Origin: Lignipirellula cremea
GTDB taxonomy: Bacteria; Planctomycetota; Planctomycetia; Pirellulales; Pirellulaceae
DNA length: 64,000 nt
Assembly (NCBI RefSeq): GCF_007751035.1
Contig: NZ_CP036433.1
Span: 2,833,001-2,897,000, forward strand
Reading direction: 5' to 3'
How positions within the stretch are numbered: position 1 is the first letter of the stretch; each line of letters begins with the position of its first letter. The position numbers and the translations under genes are program-made. Below, one piece after another: positions 51,328-61,388 of the stretch. A model generated the notes under the pieces. That model ran no database searches. It saw only the letters and a list, made by a program, of their open reading frames with translations, and was not told where the DNA came from.

Positions 51328-51359
51328 ATCCTCGGTCCCCATGGACCGGGGATTTTTTA
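51328..51359 (+). terminator. Rho-independent terminator after the PQQ-like genes
   Basis: Stem ATCCtCGGTCC with GGACCGgGGAT, followed by TTTTTT, 45 bp past the stop of the second propeller gene. Confidence 0.9.
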
Positions 51360-52085
<726 letters not shown>

Positions 52086-52095
52086 CGAAAGCTTT

Positions 52096-52116
52096 GGCGC
52101 CTTGTTGGGCGCCTTT
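52096..52116 (+). terminator. Weak hairpin after glnB
   Basis: GGCGCC-ttgttg-GGCGCC followed by TTT just downstream of glnB. It may be an attenuator or weak terminator before the BON gene. Confidence 0.4.
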
Positions 52117-52146
52117 CCATGCGTCCCAGTTTTAAAGGATTTTTCA

Positions 52147-52392
52147 ATGAGTTTGCAAAATGATCGCCAGGCTTGTGGGGCCGATCAGGAATTGCAGCGT
52201 CGTGTTTCGAACTTCCTGGCGGAGCGACTCCGCCCGGGCTTGAACCGTCTCCAGGTCGATGTCAGCAATGGCGTTGTCACGATCGAAGGACGTTTGACCA
52301 GCTTTTACGAAAAACAGCTTGCCCTGAATTGCTGCCAGCGTGTGGCAGGCGTGGTGCAACTCGTTGACCAGTTAGAAGTCGCCGTCGCTTAA
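52147..52392 (+). CDS. BON-domain protein
   Basis: An 81-residue single BON domain (LQVDVSNGVVTIEGRLTSFY, then AGVVQLVDQLEV), a small alpha-beta fold linked to binding of phospholipids or other envelope components. No signal peptide is present, so it may act in the cytoplasm. It lies 61 bp behind glnB on the same strand with a hairpin between. The remaining stretch up to 52,781 (about 390 bp) contains no convincing gene. Confidence 0.8.
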   Translation: MSLQNDRQACGADQELQRRVSNFLAERLRPGLNRLQVDVSNGVVTIEGRLTSFYEKQLALNCCQRVAGVVQLVDQLEVAVA

Positions 52393-52781
52393 GGGACACT
52401 GACGGTTTGTCGTCTGCAGGCCGGCAGCATTCTGCCAGGTCTGGTTTGCCGCGACCCAGCCGGGCGCCATCTGTGGCGTTTCCTGGCTGTTGTCGCAGGT
52501 TTTTCTCCGGGGCTATGCGGATCACCGTCGCCCCTGGCGTTTCCTGACGCCTTCTTTCTGGCGCCCGCCAATTCCACGGGCTGCGCCTTTCTCTTTCGGG
52601 TGTCGGTTCCGCCGCTGCTTCCTGTTCCTCAGCGAGCCTCGCTTCCGGTTGTTCTGTTCTTCCCAACGTGCGCGGTTGCCAACCGCCGATGGCTGGTTCA
52701 CAATGGAGCATGCGATTTGAATCTCTTGGCGACGCTGCGCGTTGCCTTTGCCTGACGCCTTGCTTTGATAAAGGATCCTCG

Positions 52782-53327
52782 ATGAAATACTGCGTTTCCA
52801 CGCTCGCTGCAGCCGCCGTAATGCTGGGCGGTTTTGCCTCCGCCGAAGAACCGGTCCAAATGAAACTTGGCGAAGGCCATATCATTTTCACGGTCGCGCC
52901 GGAGTTCAAAAAGGAAGTTCCCGCCAACCGAATTATCGAATTTGAATTTTCGGCGACGGGCGAAGACGCCGAAAAGTCCGACGGTCGAATGACCGCCATG
53001 GGCGCCGGCGGCAGCCTGGAAGCGAACGTCGCTCGCTGGATGGCCCAGTTCCAGCAGCCCGACGGCAGCAAGACCGAAGACAAGGCCAAGGTCACCAAGG
53101 AGCAGATCGCCGGCCAGACCGTCCACACGGTCGATATCAGCGGCACCTACGCCGACGGCCGGCCGTTTGGTCCCAAGGTGCAGAAGGAAGATTACCGTAT
53201 GCTGGCGGCGATCATCATGACCGAGAAATACGGCAACTACTTCATCAAGTTTTACGGGCCGGAAGACACGATCAAAAAGAACGAAGCAGCGTTCAAAAAA
53301 ACGATCAGCAGCCTGGAAGTGAAATAG
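52782..53327 (+). CDS. Secreted protein of unknown function
   Basis: A 181-residue exported protein with a signal ending ASAEEPVQM. The mature part (IIFTVAPEFKKEVPANRIIE, then MAQFQQPDGSKTEDKAKVTK and YGNYFIKFYGPEDTIKKNEA) resembles the small secreted lipid- or surface-binding proteins frequent in planctomycetes; the family name is not recognised. AAGGATCCTCG precedes ATG 52,782. An upstream extension to 52,668 lacks a signal. Confidence 0.65.
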   Translation: MKYCVSTLAAAAVMLGGFASAEEPVQMKLGEGHIIFTVAPEFKKEVPANRIIEFEFSATGEDAEKSDGRMTAMGAGGSLEANVARWMAQFQQPDGSKTEDKAKVTKEQIAGQTVHTVDISGTYADGRPFGPKVQKEDYRMLAAIIMTEKYGNYFIKFYGPEDTIKKNEAAFKKTISSLEVK

Positions 53328-53371
53328 TTCCCGTCGCCCAAGGAATTCCCCTGTAAAAGGCGGCTTCTCTC

Positions 53372-53932
53372 TTAAGGGGAGGGCCGCTGGCACAGGCTCA
53401 AGGCGAGCTCCATGTCGCCCAGCGGATAGCCCAGTTCGCCCGCGATCGCCGCGGTCGACTGGCCCTGGTTCAGCAACCGCAAGGCGGCTCGCAAGTCATG
53501 GTCGCACACCGGCGACAGCGCAGTCGCCGGCGGCACGCGTGTGCCGCCTGGGGGAATGTTTTGCATCGTTCCCGCGCCTGTCAGGTTCCGGCGGTCCGCT
53601 TCGGCGATCGCCCTTTCTAACGCTGCGGTCCGCTCTTCGGCCAGAATCGAGAGCGCCGACAGCGCTCGCATTTTGGTGTCGATCTCGGCTTTGAGATCCC
53701 GCGCCGTTTCATGCAGCTCGACCTGCAGCCGCAGGAATTCGGGCGGAGCGCTGGCAATTTCTCCCGGCCGGAGCGACGCCTGGGGAGCCGTCTCCTTCGA
53801 GCGTTTGCCGCGATGCTTTCGCCGCGTCAGAAATCGACGACGCAGCAACACAAACGCTGCGATCCCCATACCCAGCATCAGCATGCCGGTCGAAAGGTGT
53901 TCCTGCAGCATTTGCATCGGTCGGGCTCGCAA
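53372..53932 (-). CDS. Membrane-anchored protein with C-terminal HTH-like segment
   Basis: A 186-residue protein with one N-terminal membrane helix (LSTGMLMLGMGIAAFVLLRR) and a basic stretch (RRRFLTRRKHRGKRSKE). A predicted coiled coil (LQVELHETARDLKAEIDTKM) and a C-terminal segment DLRAALRLLNQGQSTAAIAG followed by ELGYPLGDMELALSL complete it. The last segment looks like a helix-turn-helix of the DUF6115 or anti-sigma-like type. The function is unknown. The stop is 45 bp from that of the preceding gene (convergent). Confidence 0.55.
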   Translation of the reverse strand: MRARPMQMLQEHLSTGMLMLGMGIAAFVLLRRRFLTRRKHRGKRSKETAPQASLRPGEIASAPPEFLRLQVELHETARDLKAEIDTKMRALSALSILAEERTAALERAIAEADRRNLTGAGTMQNIPPGGTRVPPATALSPVCDHDLRAALRLLNQGQSTAAIAGELGYPLGDMELALSLCQRPSP

Positions 53933-54001
53933 GTTCCCAGGGGAACGGACTGGGCCGTGCGGCAGGGGAAGGCCAGACGAAGCAGCACGGCAGTGGGCAG
54001 G

Positions 54002-55165
54002 TCATTGGGAGGCGTAGGCAGCGCGGGCAGCTTCGTAAACCTTTTGCAAAGCGACGTTCCGTTCCGCAGCCGCTGCCCGGCAGGATTCAAACTCGGGAGA
54101 AAAGTGCTCCTCGCCAAGCAGCATCGCCGCCTTTCCTTCAATCGGCCCAAACTCCGTCTCTACCCTAACTTTTCTTCGCTCAAGTTTGTGTCGGCTGACA
54201 GGCCAGCGCCGAATGCCCAGGGTGGACGTCTCGCGGAAGATGATTTTTTCGAGTTTGCCGATTTTGTCGGCAGGGCAAAGCACGCTGAGCAGCACGCCCG
54301 GGCGGTTCTTTTTCATTTGGATCGAAGTCGCATAGACATCGAGCGCGCCGGCGTCGGCCAGCAAGGTGGTGCAGTGGCCGATGACCTCGCCGGGCACGTC
54401 GTCGAGATTCGTCTCCAGGGCCCAGATCTGGTCGGCAACCAGGTCGTCGTTCGTTTCTCCCAGCAGCAGCCGGAACACGTTCGCTTGTTCGGTCAGATTC
54501 CGGGTGCCGGCTCCGTAGCCGATTCCGGTGATCTCCATCGACGGCAGCGGCCCAAACTCGTCGGCTACCGTGGCGGCAATCGCGGCGCCTGTCGGCGTGG
54601 TGAGTTCCGCAGCCACTTCGCTCCGCACCAGCGGAATGCCCAGCAGCAACTCGGCCGTCGCAGGAGCCGGCACGCTGACCATCCCATGGGCGATAGTAAT
54701 GGACCCGCTGCCGGTGGGGATGGGCGAACAGTAAATCTTACCCACGCCGAGCGCATCGAGTCCGATCGCGGCGCCTACGATATCGGCGATCGAGTCGACC
54801 GCCCCGACCTCGTGAAAGTGCACCTTGCGGAGATCGACCCCGTGCACTTTGGCCTCTGATTCTCCCAGTCGGGTGAAGATCCGTTTGGCCAGTTCCTTGC
54901 GGGCCGGCGACAAGGTCGAGGCATCGATCATGTCGGTGATGTGGTGCAGATGTCGGTGGGCGTGTTCGGGCTCATGCTCCACACGGACATGCGTCGCCCG
55001 AAAGCCGCGGCGGGAGACGACCTCCGCCGTCAGGCGACAGTCGGGCAGTCCCAGCGTATCCACGCCGGCCTGGATTTCGGCCAGATCCACGCCGGCGTCC
55101 ACCATGGCCCCCAGTAGCATGTCGCCGCTGATACCCGACATGCAATCGAAATAGGCGATCTTCAT
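54002..55165 (-). CDS. larC: Nickel-pincer cofactor biosynthesis protein LarC
   Basis: A 387-residue protein that inserts nickel into pyridinium-3,5-bisthiocarboxylic acid mononucleotide in the pathway of the lactate racemase cofactor. The N-terminal motif MKIAYFDCMSGISGDMLLGA, the His-rich stretch HEPEHAHRHLHHITDMI, HFHEVGAVDSIADIVG and the C-terminal domain (ETNLDDVPGEVIGH) are typical. The usual LarC ribosomal frameshift is not needed here: the frame is continuous, the fused form known from many bacteria. larA, larB and larE are not in view. Confidence 0.92.
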   Translation of the reverse strand: MKIAYFDCMSGISGDMLLGAMVDAGVDLAEIQAGVDTLGLPDCRLTAEVVSRRGFRATHVRVEHEPEHAHRHLHHITDMIDASTLSPARKELAKRIFTRLGESEAKVHGVDLRKVHFHEVGAVDSIADIVGAAIGLDALGVGKIYCSPIPTGSGSITIAHGMVSVPAPATAELLLGIPLVRSEVAAELTTPTGAAIAATVADEFGPLPSMEITGIGYGAGTRNLTEQANVFRLLLGETNDDLVADQIWALETNLDDVPGEVIGHCTTLLADAGALDVYATSIQMKKNRPGVLLSVLCPADKIGKLEKIIFRETSTLGIRRWPVSRHKLERRKVRVETEFGPIEGKAAMLLGEEHFSPEFESCRAAAAERNVALQKVYEAARAAYASQ

Positions 55166-55192
55166 ACACTCAATCCTGGGGGTGAGAGTCAC

Positions 55193-55637
55193 TTGTGCAC
55201 AGGGGGCCAGCCCCCATCAGAGCATTCGCCCGAGCAGGCGAAAAAGTCGAAAGGTCCCAGCGTTTTACGATAGAAGGTTCTGCTGCGGCGCCAATCAGGG
55301 AGAGAAATTTTCTGCCCGCCTGTCCAAATCCGAGGGAATGGATCATTCCCTGACGGGAGACATGTGCGGCCCGGCTTGGCTCACACAGGCGGCCCTCACC
55401 CTGGCTGCAGAGCCCCAGCAATTCTGAGGGGACGCTCCGGTGTATTCAGGAAAAACTTAATTTATCCATTTTTTTGTCAGACACCTTGAGTCCTTTTTCA
55501 TGCTTAACCGCTAAGATACGGGCGACACATCGCTCTTCACGGCCTCGCTTTAGAATCTACCTCTTTTGACGGGGTAGTGGTATGCCGTGGGTGTCATCGT
55601 CGCCTCCTCTATTTGCCGAAAGACGGCTGCGACAACT
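55193..55637. other. Intergenic region before the SirB1-like gene
   Basis: About 440 bp with no convincing gene. AT-rich sequence at 55,445-55,510 may contain the promoter of the next gene (TTGAGT and TAAGAT at wide spacing). Confidence 0.4.
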
Positions 55638-56330
55638 ATGAAATTTAAACCGAACTATTGCCGCCCTGAAGCCTACTTCTATTTCGCCGAACAATTGCCG
55701 CACCTGGAGACCACGACGGGTCTGCTGCGGGCAGCTCTGGCGATTTCGATGCACGCTTTGGACGACGTTGTGCCCGACGATATCGAATCGCGTTTGCTGG
55801 GCATCGCGGCCGATACCCGGAGCAAGTTTCGCGGGAACCAGGTCGAAGCGATGCTGGCCTACCACCACGAAACGTTCTTTGAAAAATACGGTTTCGCCGG
55901 CAACCACAACAACTACTATCTCACCTTGAACAGCTATCTGCCGACGGTGCTGGAATCGGCCCGCGGGATTCCGGTGACGCTGTCCCTGCTTTACAAGGTG
56001 ATCGGCGAGTACATCGGGCTCGACGTGCGCGGCGTGAATGTCCGGGGCCACTTTCTGGTGCGTGTTCGCGATCAGAAGAACTGGCTGATCATCGATCCCT
56101 ATTTTGGCGGGACCGTGCTCAGCCGGGAAGAAGCGTATACCCGGATTGAACAGGTAACCCGGCAGCGGGTGGTTCGGCATCATTCCACGCTGGAGCCTTC
56201 GACCCATCGCCAGTGGATCATTCGCATCCTCGCGAACCTGCGGTTGATCTTCACCCTGCAGAACCGGAACGAAGACCTGGGCGCCATGAACGAATTTTAT
56301 AACCTGCTGGTCGACGAGCAGGATCGGTAA
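55638..56330 (+). CDS. SirB1/transglutaminase-like family protein
   Basis: A 230-residue protein of the SirB1 family (transglutaminase-like fold). The diagnostic stretch NNYYLTLNSYLPTVLESARG followed by IPVTLSLLYKVIGEYIGLDV and GHFLVRV matches the family, where the usual GIPxxLSxLY motif precedes the GxxxPGHFLVR motif; the usual catalytic cysteine is absent. Its role is unclear; relatives occur near release-factor methyltransferase genes. The start at ATG 55,638 matches family starts; 55,587 is possible. Confidence 0.8.
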   Translation: MKFKPNYCRPEAYFYFAEQLPHLETTTGLLRAALAISMHALDDVVPDDIESRLLGIAADTRSKFRGNQVEAMLAYHHETFFEKYGFAGNHNNYYLTLNSYLPTVLESARGIPVTLSLLYKVIGEYIGLDVRGVNVRGHFLVRVRDQKNWLIIDPYFGGTVLSREEAYTRIEQVTRQRVVRHHSTLEPSTHRQWIIRILANLRLIFTLQNRNEDLGAMNEFYNLLVDEQDR

Positions 56331-56376
56331 AGTCGCCGACGGCCGCGGTACGCTCGCGCACCGCGGCAGGGCAGCG

Positions 56377-57399
56377 TCAGGCGAGCACGGTTTTATTCGG
56401 TTCGCCGGGCAATTCCTGCACAAATCGCGGCGTCGCATAACCGGGCAGGGCGGCTCGCATGGCCGCGATCAGCTGCTGGCCAACCTCAGGCGGGGTTTCA
56501 AAGTGGGCCGTTCCGCGCACGCGATCCAGTTGATGCAAGTAATAAGGGGTAGTTCCCGCATCGATCAGGCGCCGGCTTAATTCAATCAGGGGTTCCGCCT
56601 GATCATTCACGCCGCGAAGCAGCACGGTCTGGTTCAGCAGCATCACTCCCGCCTGGCGAAGGCGTTTCAGGGCGGCGGCCGTGGGGTCGTCGATCTCTTG
56701 CGGATGATTCGCGTGCACCACGACAATTGGTGTTAGTCGACTGCCGGTCAGCCAGCCCAGGAATTCCGCGTTGACCCGTTGGGGAATCACAATCGGCAAT
56801 CGCGTATGTACCCGCAGGCGCCGCACATGGGGAATCTCCGCCAGACGCTGAACCAGCCGGGCCAGAACCGGGTCGGTCAGGGTCAGCGGGTCGCCGCCGC
56901 TGAGCAGCACTTCTTCGATCGTCGAATCTGCCGCAATCCGGGCCAGCGATTCGTCCCAGGCCGGGGGACCCGACTGCTGGTACGGGAACTCTCGCCGGAA
57001 ACAATAACGGCAATGGATGGCGCAGGCGCCAGTCGTGACAAGCAGCGCGCGGCCGGCATATTTTTTCAGTAATCCCGGCGCCAGGGTATAATCCTGTTCT
57101 GCCAGGGGGTCTGCGGAAAAGCCTTCGGTCGACTGCGTTTCAGCGGGCAGCGGCAACACCTGCAGCAACAAAGGGTCGGTCCGGTCGCCAGGAACGATCC
57201 GTGCGATATACTCCAGCGGAGCAAAGACGGGGAAGGTTTTTGCGGCGGTCGAACAGGCAAGATCCGGCGGCAACTGCAGGCGGCGGAGAAGCTCGCCCGG
57301 GTCGCGAATGGCGGCTTGCATGGCGACTTTCCAATCTGGGGGCGAAGCGGGGGAGCCGGCGCGGACAGAATCATTTCTATTCGTTACAATCGCCCTCAT
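56377..57399 (-). CDS. epmB: EF-P beta-lysylation protein EpmB (lysine 2,3-aminomutase family)
   Basis: A 340-residue radical SAM enzyme that converts L-alpha-lysine to beta-lysine for modification of EF-P. The iron-sulfur cysteines are Cys126, Cys130 and Cys133 (CAIHCRYCF). LLSGGDPLTLTD and the PLP-binding region (YYLHQLDRVRGTAHF) follow; the C-terminal zinc-binding domain of true aminomutases is absent, as in EpmB. It is divergent from efp 159 bp away, the classical arrangement. epmA is not in this window. Confidence 0.92.
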   Translation of the reverse strand: MRAIVTNRNDSVRAGSPASPPDWKVAMQAAIRDPGELLRRLQLPPDLACSTAAKTFPVFAPLEYIARIVPGDRTDPLLLQVLPLPAETQSTEGFSADPLAEQDYTLAPGLLKKYAGRALLVTTGACAIHCRYCFRREFPYQQSGPPAWDESLARIAADSTIEEVLLSGGDPLTLTDPVLARLVQRLAEIPHVRRLRVHTRLPIVIPQRVNAEFLGWLTGSRLTPIVVVHANHPQEIDDPTAAALKRLRQAGVMLLNQTVLLRGVNDQAEPLIELSRRLIDAGTTPYYLHQLDRVRGTAHFETPPEVGQQLIAAMRAALPGYATPRFVQELPGEPNKTVLA

Positions 57400-57557
57400 T
57401 AGCTGAAATTTCCCGCGCTTAAGAGTCTCGCCACAACAGCCCCAATCGCAATCCAACGAGTGAAGCGCTTTGGCCTTCGCCTGGACAGGGTTGCGATTCG
57501 GTCTCATGTGTCAGCTTAACGCCTCACTGTACATTTCGGAAGCTAAGGTGAATCGAA

Positions 57558-58127
57558 GTGGGTACCTATAAAACGAGTGACTTTCGTAAAGGGCTCAAAG
57601 TCCAAATCGACGGCGAACCCTACCAGATGACCGAGATGACTTTCCGCAAGCCTGGCAAGGGGAACGCCCTGTACGAATGCCGCCTGCGGAACCTGGTGCG
57701 GGGGACGATGATGTCGCGCACCTATCGCGGCGGGGAAACCCTGGAATCCGCCGACGTCGAAGAAATCAACTCGCAGTTCCTGTACCGCCAGGGCGACATG
57801 TTCGTGTTCATGAACAGTGAAACGTATGACCAGTACGAACTGACCTCAGCCCAGGTCGACGAGAACTGGAAATACCTCAAAGATGGCATGGCTTGCTCGA
57901 TGGTGCTGTTCAACAACAACCCCATCTCGATCACCCCGCCGAACCATGTCGAGCTCGAAGTCACCTACTGCGAACCCGGAGCCAAAGGGGATACGGCCAC
58001 CAACGTGACCAAGCCCTGCAAGGTGGAAACCGACGCCGAGTTCCTGTGCCCTTCGTTCATCAACATTGGCAATGTCATTCGCGTCGACACCCGCACGGGC
58101 GAGTACATCGAACGGGTCCGCACCTGA
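57558..58127 (+). CDS. efp: Elongation factor P
   Basis: A 189-residue translation factor that relieves ribosome stalling at polyproline stretches. The modified lysine is Lys34 in RKPGKGNALY, the position beta-lysylated in E. coli, consistent with the adjacent epmB. Three OB-like domains are complete (KOW-like start, middle GDMFVFMNSETYDQYEL, end GNVIRVDTRTGEYIERV). Translation starts with GTG at 57,558, the only start that gives the normal N-terminus. Confidence 0.96.
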   Translation: MGTYKTSDFRKGLKVQIDGEPYQMTEMTFRKPGKGNALYECRLRNLVRGTMMSRTYRGGETLESADVEEINSQFLYRQGDMFVFMNSETYDQYELTSAQVDENWKYLKDGMACSMVLFNNNPISITPPNHVELEVTYCEPGAKGDTATNVTKPCKVETDAEFLCPSFINIGNVIRVDTRTGEYIERVRT

Positions 58128-58364
58128 TCCCTTCCCCATGCGACCGCGCCCCGGGATCCTCCCCAAAGTAAGGTTTTCTGGGGCAAAAAGCCGGTTGTAT
58201 CCCCGCATTCCAAGAGAATTGTCCGGATTCCTTGCAAGGCGGCGCGGCAGACGGTCGATGTATGGGGGTATCCATGGGGATCGCCAGGCTTTCATCGCTT
58301 GGGGGTCCTGAAAGAAGTTGCTGGTCGCGCGAGGTTTTCCGCCTTTACGCCTGGCGCGGCATTG

Positions 58365-58370
58365 TATAAT
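58365..58370 (+). promoter_or_regulatory. -10 box of candidate small RNA
   Basis: A perfect TATAAT at 58,365-58,370, with a poor -35 (CTTTAC or TTTACG at about 58,343-58,349), before the structured RNA described next. Confidence 0.5.
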
Positions 58371-58376
58371 AAGTGG

Positions 58377-58568
58377 GAAGCATAAAGCCTTCGATTAGAC
58401 ATTACGGCAGAGGGATCAATTATTTTGGGTAGGCCAGGAGTCACCTTACGGCAAGTGCAATAGCACGCCAGACTCTCGCCTTTCTCCCAGCAGCTCCACT
58501 CGCTGCAATCGATCGAAGGTTTTCATAAAACAAGGCCGCATAGGAAACTATGCGGCTTTGTTTTTTTC
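58377..58568 (+). ncRNA. Candidate 6S-like small RNA with terminator
   Basis: A stretch of about 190 bases between a TATAAT promoter and a strong terminator contains no convincing gene but folds by eye into a rod. The ends pair (CCTTCGAT at 58,388-58,395 with ATCGAAGG at about 58,512-58,519). The centre has nested stems (GGG/CCC, GGC/GCC, GAGTC/GACTC and apical GGC..GTGC-aata-GCAC.GCC). End pairing, an internal open region and the size resemble 6S RNA. Identity is not established; other structured RNAs are possible. Confidence 0.45.
58531..58568 (+). terminator. Rho-independent terminator of the small RNA
   Basis: Stem AAGGCCGCATA with TATGCGGCTT (loop ggaaac), then a run of T. The A-run before it makes it usable from either side. 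Confidence 0.88.
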
Positions 58569-58902
58569 TCGGGCAATCAACGCATTCCGGCGGCCAGTCC
58601 AGGGCCGCTGCTTCGCTCCAGCGGGCTTGTCTTCTCGCACGTCCTGCTCGCCGATCGACAGACGCGTCGTCGTCGCCTGGAGGGAAAACTTTTACCCGTG
58701 TATTCCATTGCTTTTGTGGGGTTTTCCCTGACAAGTGCTCGGAAATTTCGACTAGTAGAGGCTTTTACCTCCGCAGGGGCATGACGCACGAGAAATTCTC
58801 GGATAATCTCGATAGATATGCGAGGTCGCATGCGTTTTCTCTTCTAGTTGATATTCCGGTTCCTCACCGGTCAGTCCTCCCCTCCTGGCAATCGAACATC
58901 TT

Positions 58903-60555
58903 ATGAGTGATCCCCTCACCTCTGCCCCGGAAGGCATGTCCACCGACGCCTGGCTGAATCTGATCTCTTCCCAGATTCCAGCCGTCATGTGGACCACGAA
59001 CCGCAAGCTGGAATTCACCTGGGGCATCGGCGCCGGCTTGAAAGCGCTGGGGCTGAGGGCGCATCAGCTCAACGGCGTTTCGCTGCACACCTATTTCAAA
59101 TCCGATGATCCGTCCTTCCGCCCCATCGACATGCATCATCGCGCTTTGGCGGGACAGCATGTCAACTATGAACAAAAGTGGGGAGGGAACGTCTACGAGT
59201 CGCATCTGGAACCGCTGCGCAACGACCGCCAGGAAATCATCGGCGTGGTTGGCATCGCGCTCGACATCACCCGTCGGGTCCATGCCGAGTCCCAGATCAA
59301 GGCTTCGGCCGAAACCTTTGAGAACCTGGCGCATTTCCTGCCCGCCATGCTTTATCAAACGCGCGGCAACAATGACGGCAGCAATTTCCAAACGCCTTAT
59401 CTGAGCGCCTTTGCGGAAAAGTTCCTGGGCTACACGGCCGAGGAAGTGCAGAAAGATCCGATGCTGCTGCTCAAGGCGATCCACCCCGACGACCAGGAAG
59501 CTTATTACCGCAAGGCGCTGGCTTCCATGGCCAATTTCACTCCGTTCCGTTTTGACTTTCGCGCCGTGGCGAAAGACGGCGTCCAGCGCTGGCTGAGGGC
59601 CTGTTCCCAGCCGGACCGGCTCGAAAACAATGAAATGATCTACCATGGGGTGGCGATCGATATTACCGACCTCGTCCAGGAACGCCAGGAGCTGGAACAG
59701 GATGTCAAACGGCTCAGCCAGTACGGCTCCCAGTGGCACCAGAACCTGATGTTTACCACCGGCAAACTGACTCAGGAAACGGCCCAGCGAACCCAGATTG
59801 AACAGGCCCTCCAGGGGAACCAGCGCACCCTCAACGATATGGTCAACCGCCAGGATTGCGAACGCCGACGGGCCGCCGACATCCTGCACGAAGATCTGCT
59901 GCAGCGCATCATCGCCGCCAAATACAAACTGGAAGGCATTAATCTTGAACAGGTCGGTTCGCACGGGCGCGATCTCGAAGAAACGATCGTGTTGCTGGCC
60001 GAGGTCATCAGGCAAAGCACGCAGCTCATGTCCGAGCTGCATCCGACGGTGCCCGAAGGGGTCAGTCTGACCGAAGCTCTCGAACAGCTCGTCCGCGAAG
60101 CCGAGATGGAAAGCGACACCAAGTTCGACTTCATTTACGACGATATCCGGCCGGATACAATCAGCAAATCGCTTGAGGTCGGAGTGATTCGCATAGTCGA
60201 AGAGGCCCTGTCCAATATCCGCCGCCACAGCAAGGCCCTGCAGGCCACCGTGGAACTAACGCAGACCTCGCAATGCGTCATGATTTGCATCCACGACGAA
60301 GGCGTCGGCTTCAATGCGAATGAAGATGTCGGCATCCATACCGACGAGGGCGGGGTCTTCAAACCCAGGCAGGGAGATAGCGCCAACGCCCAGCAGCAGG
60401 AAGAAATTCCGGGCGGGTTCCGCTCGATCGAACAGTGCGTCAAATTGTTCGGCGGCCGACTGACGATCAACAGCCACCCAGGACAGGGCGCCCGCATCCA
60501 TGTGGAGCTGCCGACGGCTATCTATAGCACTCCGTCGGAAAGCGACTTCCGCTAA
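58903..60555 (+). CDS. PAS-domain sensor histidine kinase, NarL-type
   Basis: A 550-residue soluble kinase. Two PAS domains (about 18-125 and 138-256) precede a coiled coil (258-320). A dimerisation domain with phospho-acceptor His329 (RRRAADILHEDLLQRI) and an HATPase domain with the N box EALSNIRRHSKA and G1 box IHDEGVGFN follow. The His box resembles HisKA_3 kinases. There are no membrane segments, so it senses a cytoplasmic signal. No response regulator is adjacent. ATG 58,903 begins a normal PAS leader. Confidence 0.85.
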   Translation: MSDPLTSAPEGMSTDAWLNLISSQIPAVMWTTNRKLEFTWGIGAGLKALGLRAHQLNGVSLHTYFKSDDPSFRPIDMHHRALAGQHVNYEQKWGGNVYESHLEPLRNDRQEIIGVVGIALDITRRVHAESQIKASAETFENLAHFLPAMLYQTRGNNDGSNFQTPYLSAFAEKFLGYTAEEVQKDPMLLLKAIHPDDQEAYYRKALASMANFTPFRFDFRAVAKDGVQRWLRACSQPDRLENNEMIYHGVAIDITDLVQERQELEQDVKRLSQYGSQWHQNLMFTTGKLTQETAQRTQIEQALQGNQRTLNDMVNRQDCERRRAADILHEDLLQRIIAAKYKLEGINLEQVGSHGRDLEETIVLLAEVIRQSTQLMSELHPTVPEGVSLTEALEQLVREAEMESDTKFDFIYDDIRPDTISKSLEVGVIRIVEEALSNIRRHSKALQATVELTQTSQCVMICIHDEGVGFNANEDVGIHTDEGGVFKPRQGDSANAQQQEEIPGGFRSIEQCVKLFGGRLTINSHPGQGARIHVELPTAIYSTPSESDFR

Positions 60556-60587
60556 TGGCGGCGTGAAGCGATCCTGCCGGCGCCGTC

Positions 60588-61388
60588 TCAGGAGGCGTCG
60601 CCGGCGGACGATGCGCCCGATTGGGTTTCGCTCGCGGATACCGCGGCGCCGACGGTGCGTTCCAGGAGGGCCGCCTCGGCCGCCAGCCGTGCCAGCCACA
60701 AATCGCGAGGCAACGCGGCGTCGTCGGCAACCGGCATGGTCCTCTGCAGAAACACGGCCGTGATCTTCTCCTGTCCCGCCCGCAAGGCATGCCGATAGAG
60801 ATCCCACGTGGCGCCGGCGCCGTCCAGATGAATCTGAACGCTCTCGGCGCAGGGCATTACCTGCTCCAGAAACTCGCCTGCCAGAAAACCGTCTCGCGTG
60901 GCGACCGCTTCCAGATGCGACAGGTCCAGCAGCCAGCCGCAGCCCGTGCGCTCGAGAAGTCGGGCAAACTGATCAGCTCCTGGCAGACCGCCGGCGGGCT
61001 GGTTTGGCGGCGGAGTGGTTTTCAGAAAGAACCCCAACGGGCTAAAAAACTGGACGACCTTTTCCAGCCGGCGCGTGACACGGTCAAAAGCAGCGGGGGA
61101 GTCCAGGCGAGCATTCCAGACCCAGCGGTCGCTGAAAGCCATCGCCCCGCTTTCAAAACAGACATGCCGCAACGCATCCAGTAACAACCAGGGCGTTGAT
61201 TCCTCCGCCGTCCCGCCAGGCAATGCCGCATGCAGGCTGACGTGGTCGATCTCCAGCGTATTCACCGCCTGGGCGAACTCGCGCGGATCGTCCGCCGGGC
61301 GGCAGGCGATTTCCACCGCATCGACCATCAGATCGACGCTGGCTAAGCGCGGGTGTTCGCGGAGAGTGTAGCCGATCGTCGGTAGCAT
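60588..61388 (-). CDS. MNIO (DUF692)-like TIM-barrel protein
   Basis: A 266-residue protein resembling multinuclear non-haem iron oxidases. IDHVSLHAALPGG, GCGWLLDLSHLEAVATRDGF and AESVQIHLDGAG hold the His, Asp and Glu residues expected for metal ligands. MNIO enzymes modify cysteines of small peptides, usually with a partner protein and a precursor peptide gene nearby; none is recognised here. A xylose-isomerase-like sugar-phosphate barrel is the main alternative. The start is ATG at 61,386-61,388. Confidence 0.5.
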   Translation of the reverse strand: MLPTIGYTLREHPRLASVDLMVDAVEIACRPADDPREFAQAVNTLEIDHVSLHAALPGGTAEESTPWLLLDALRHVCFESGAMAFSDRWVWNARLDSPAAFDRVTRRLEKVVQFFSPLGFFLKTTPPPNQPAGGLPGADQFARLLERTGCGWLLDLSHLEAVATRDGFLAGEFLEQVMPCAESVQIHLDGAGATWDLYRHALRAGQEKITAVFLQRTMPVADDAALPRDLWLARLAAEAALLERTVGAAVSASETQSGASSAGDAS

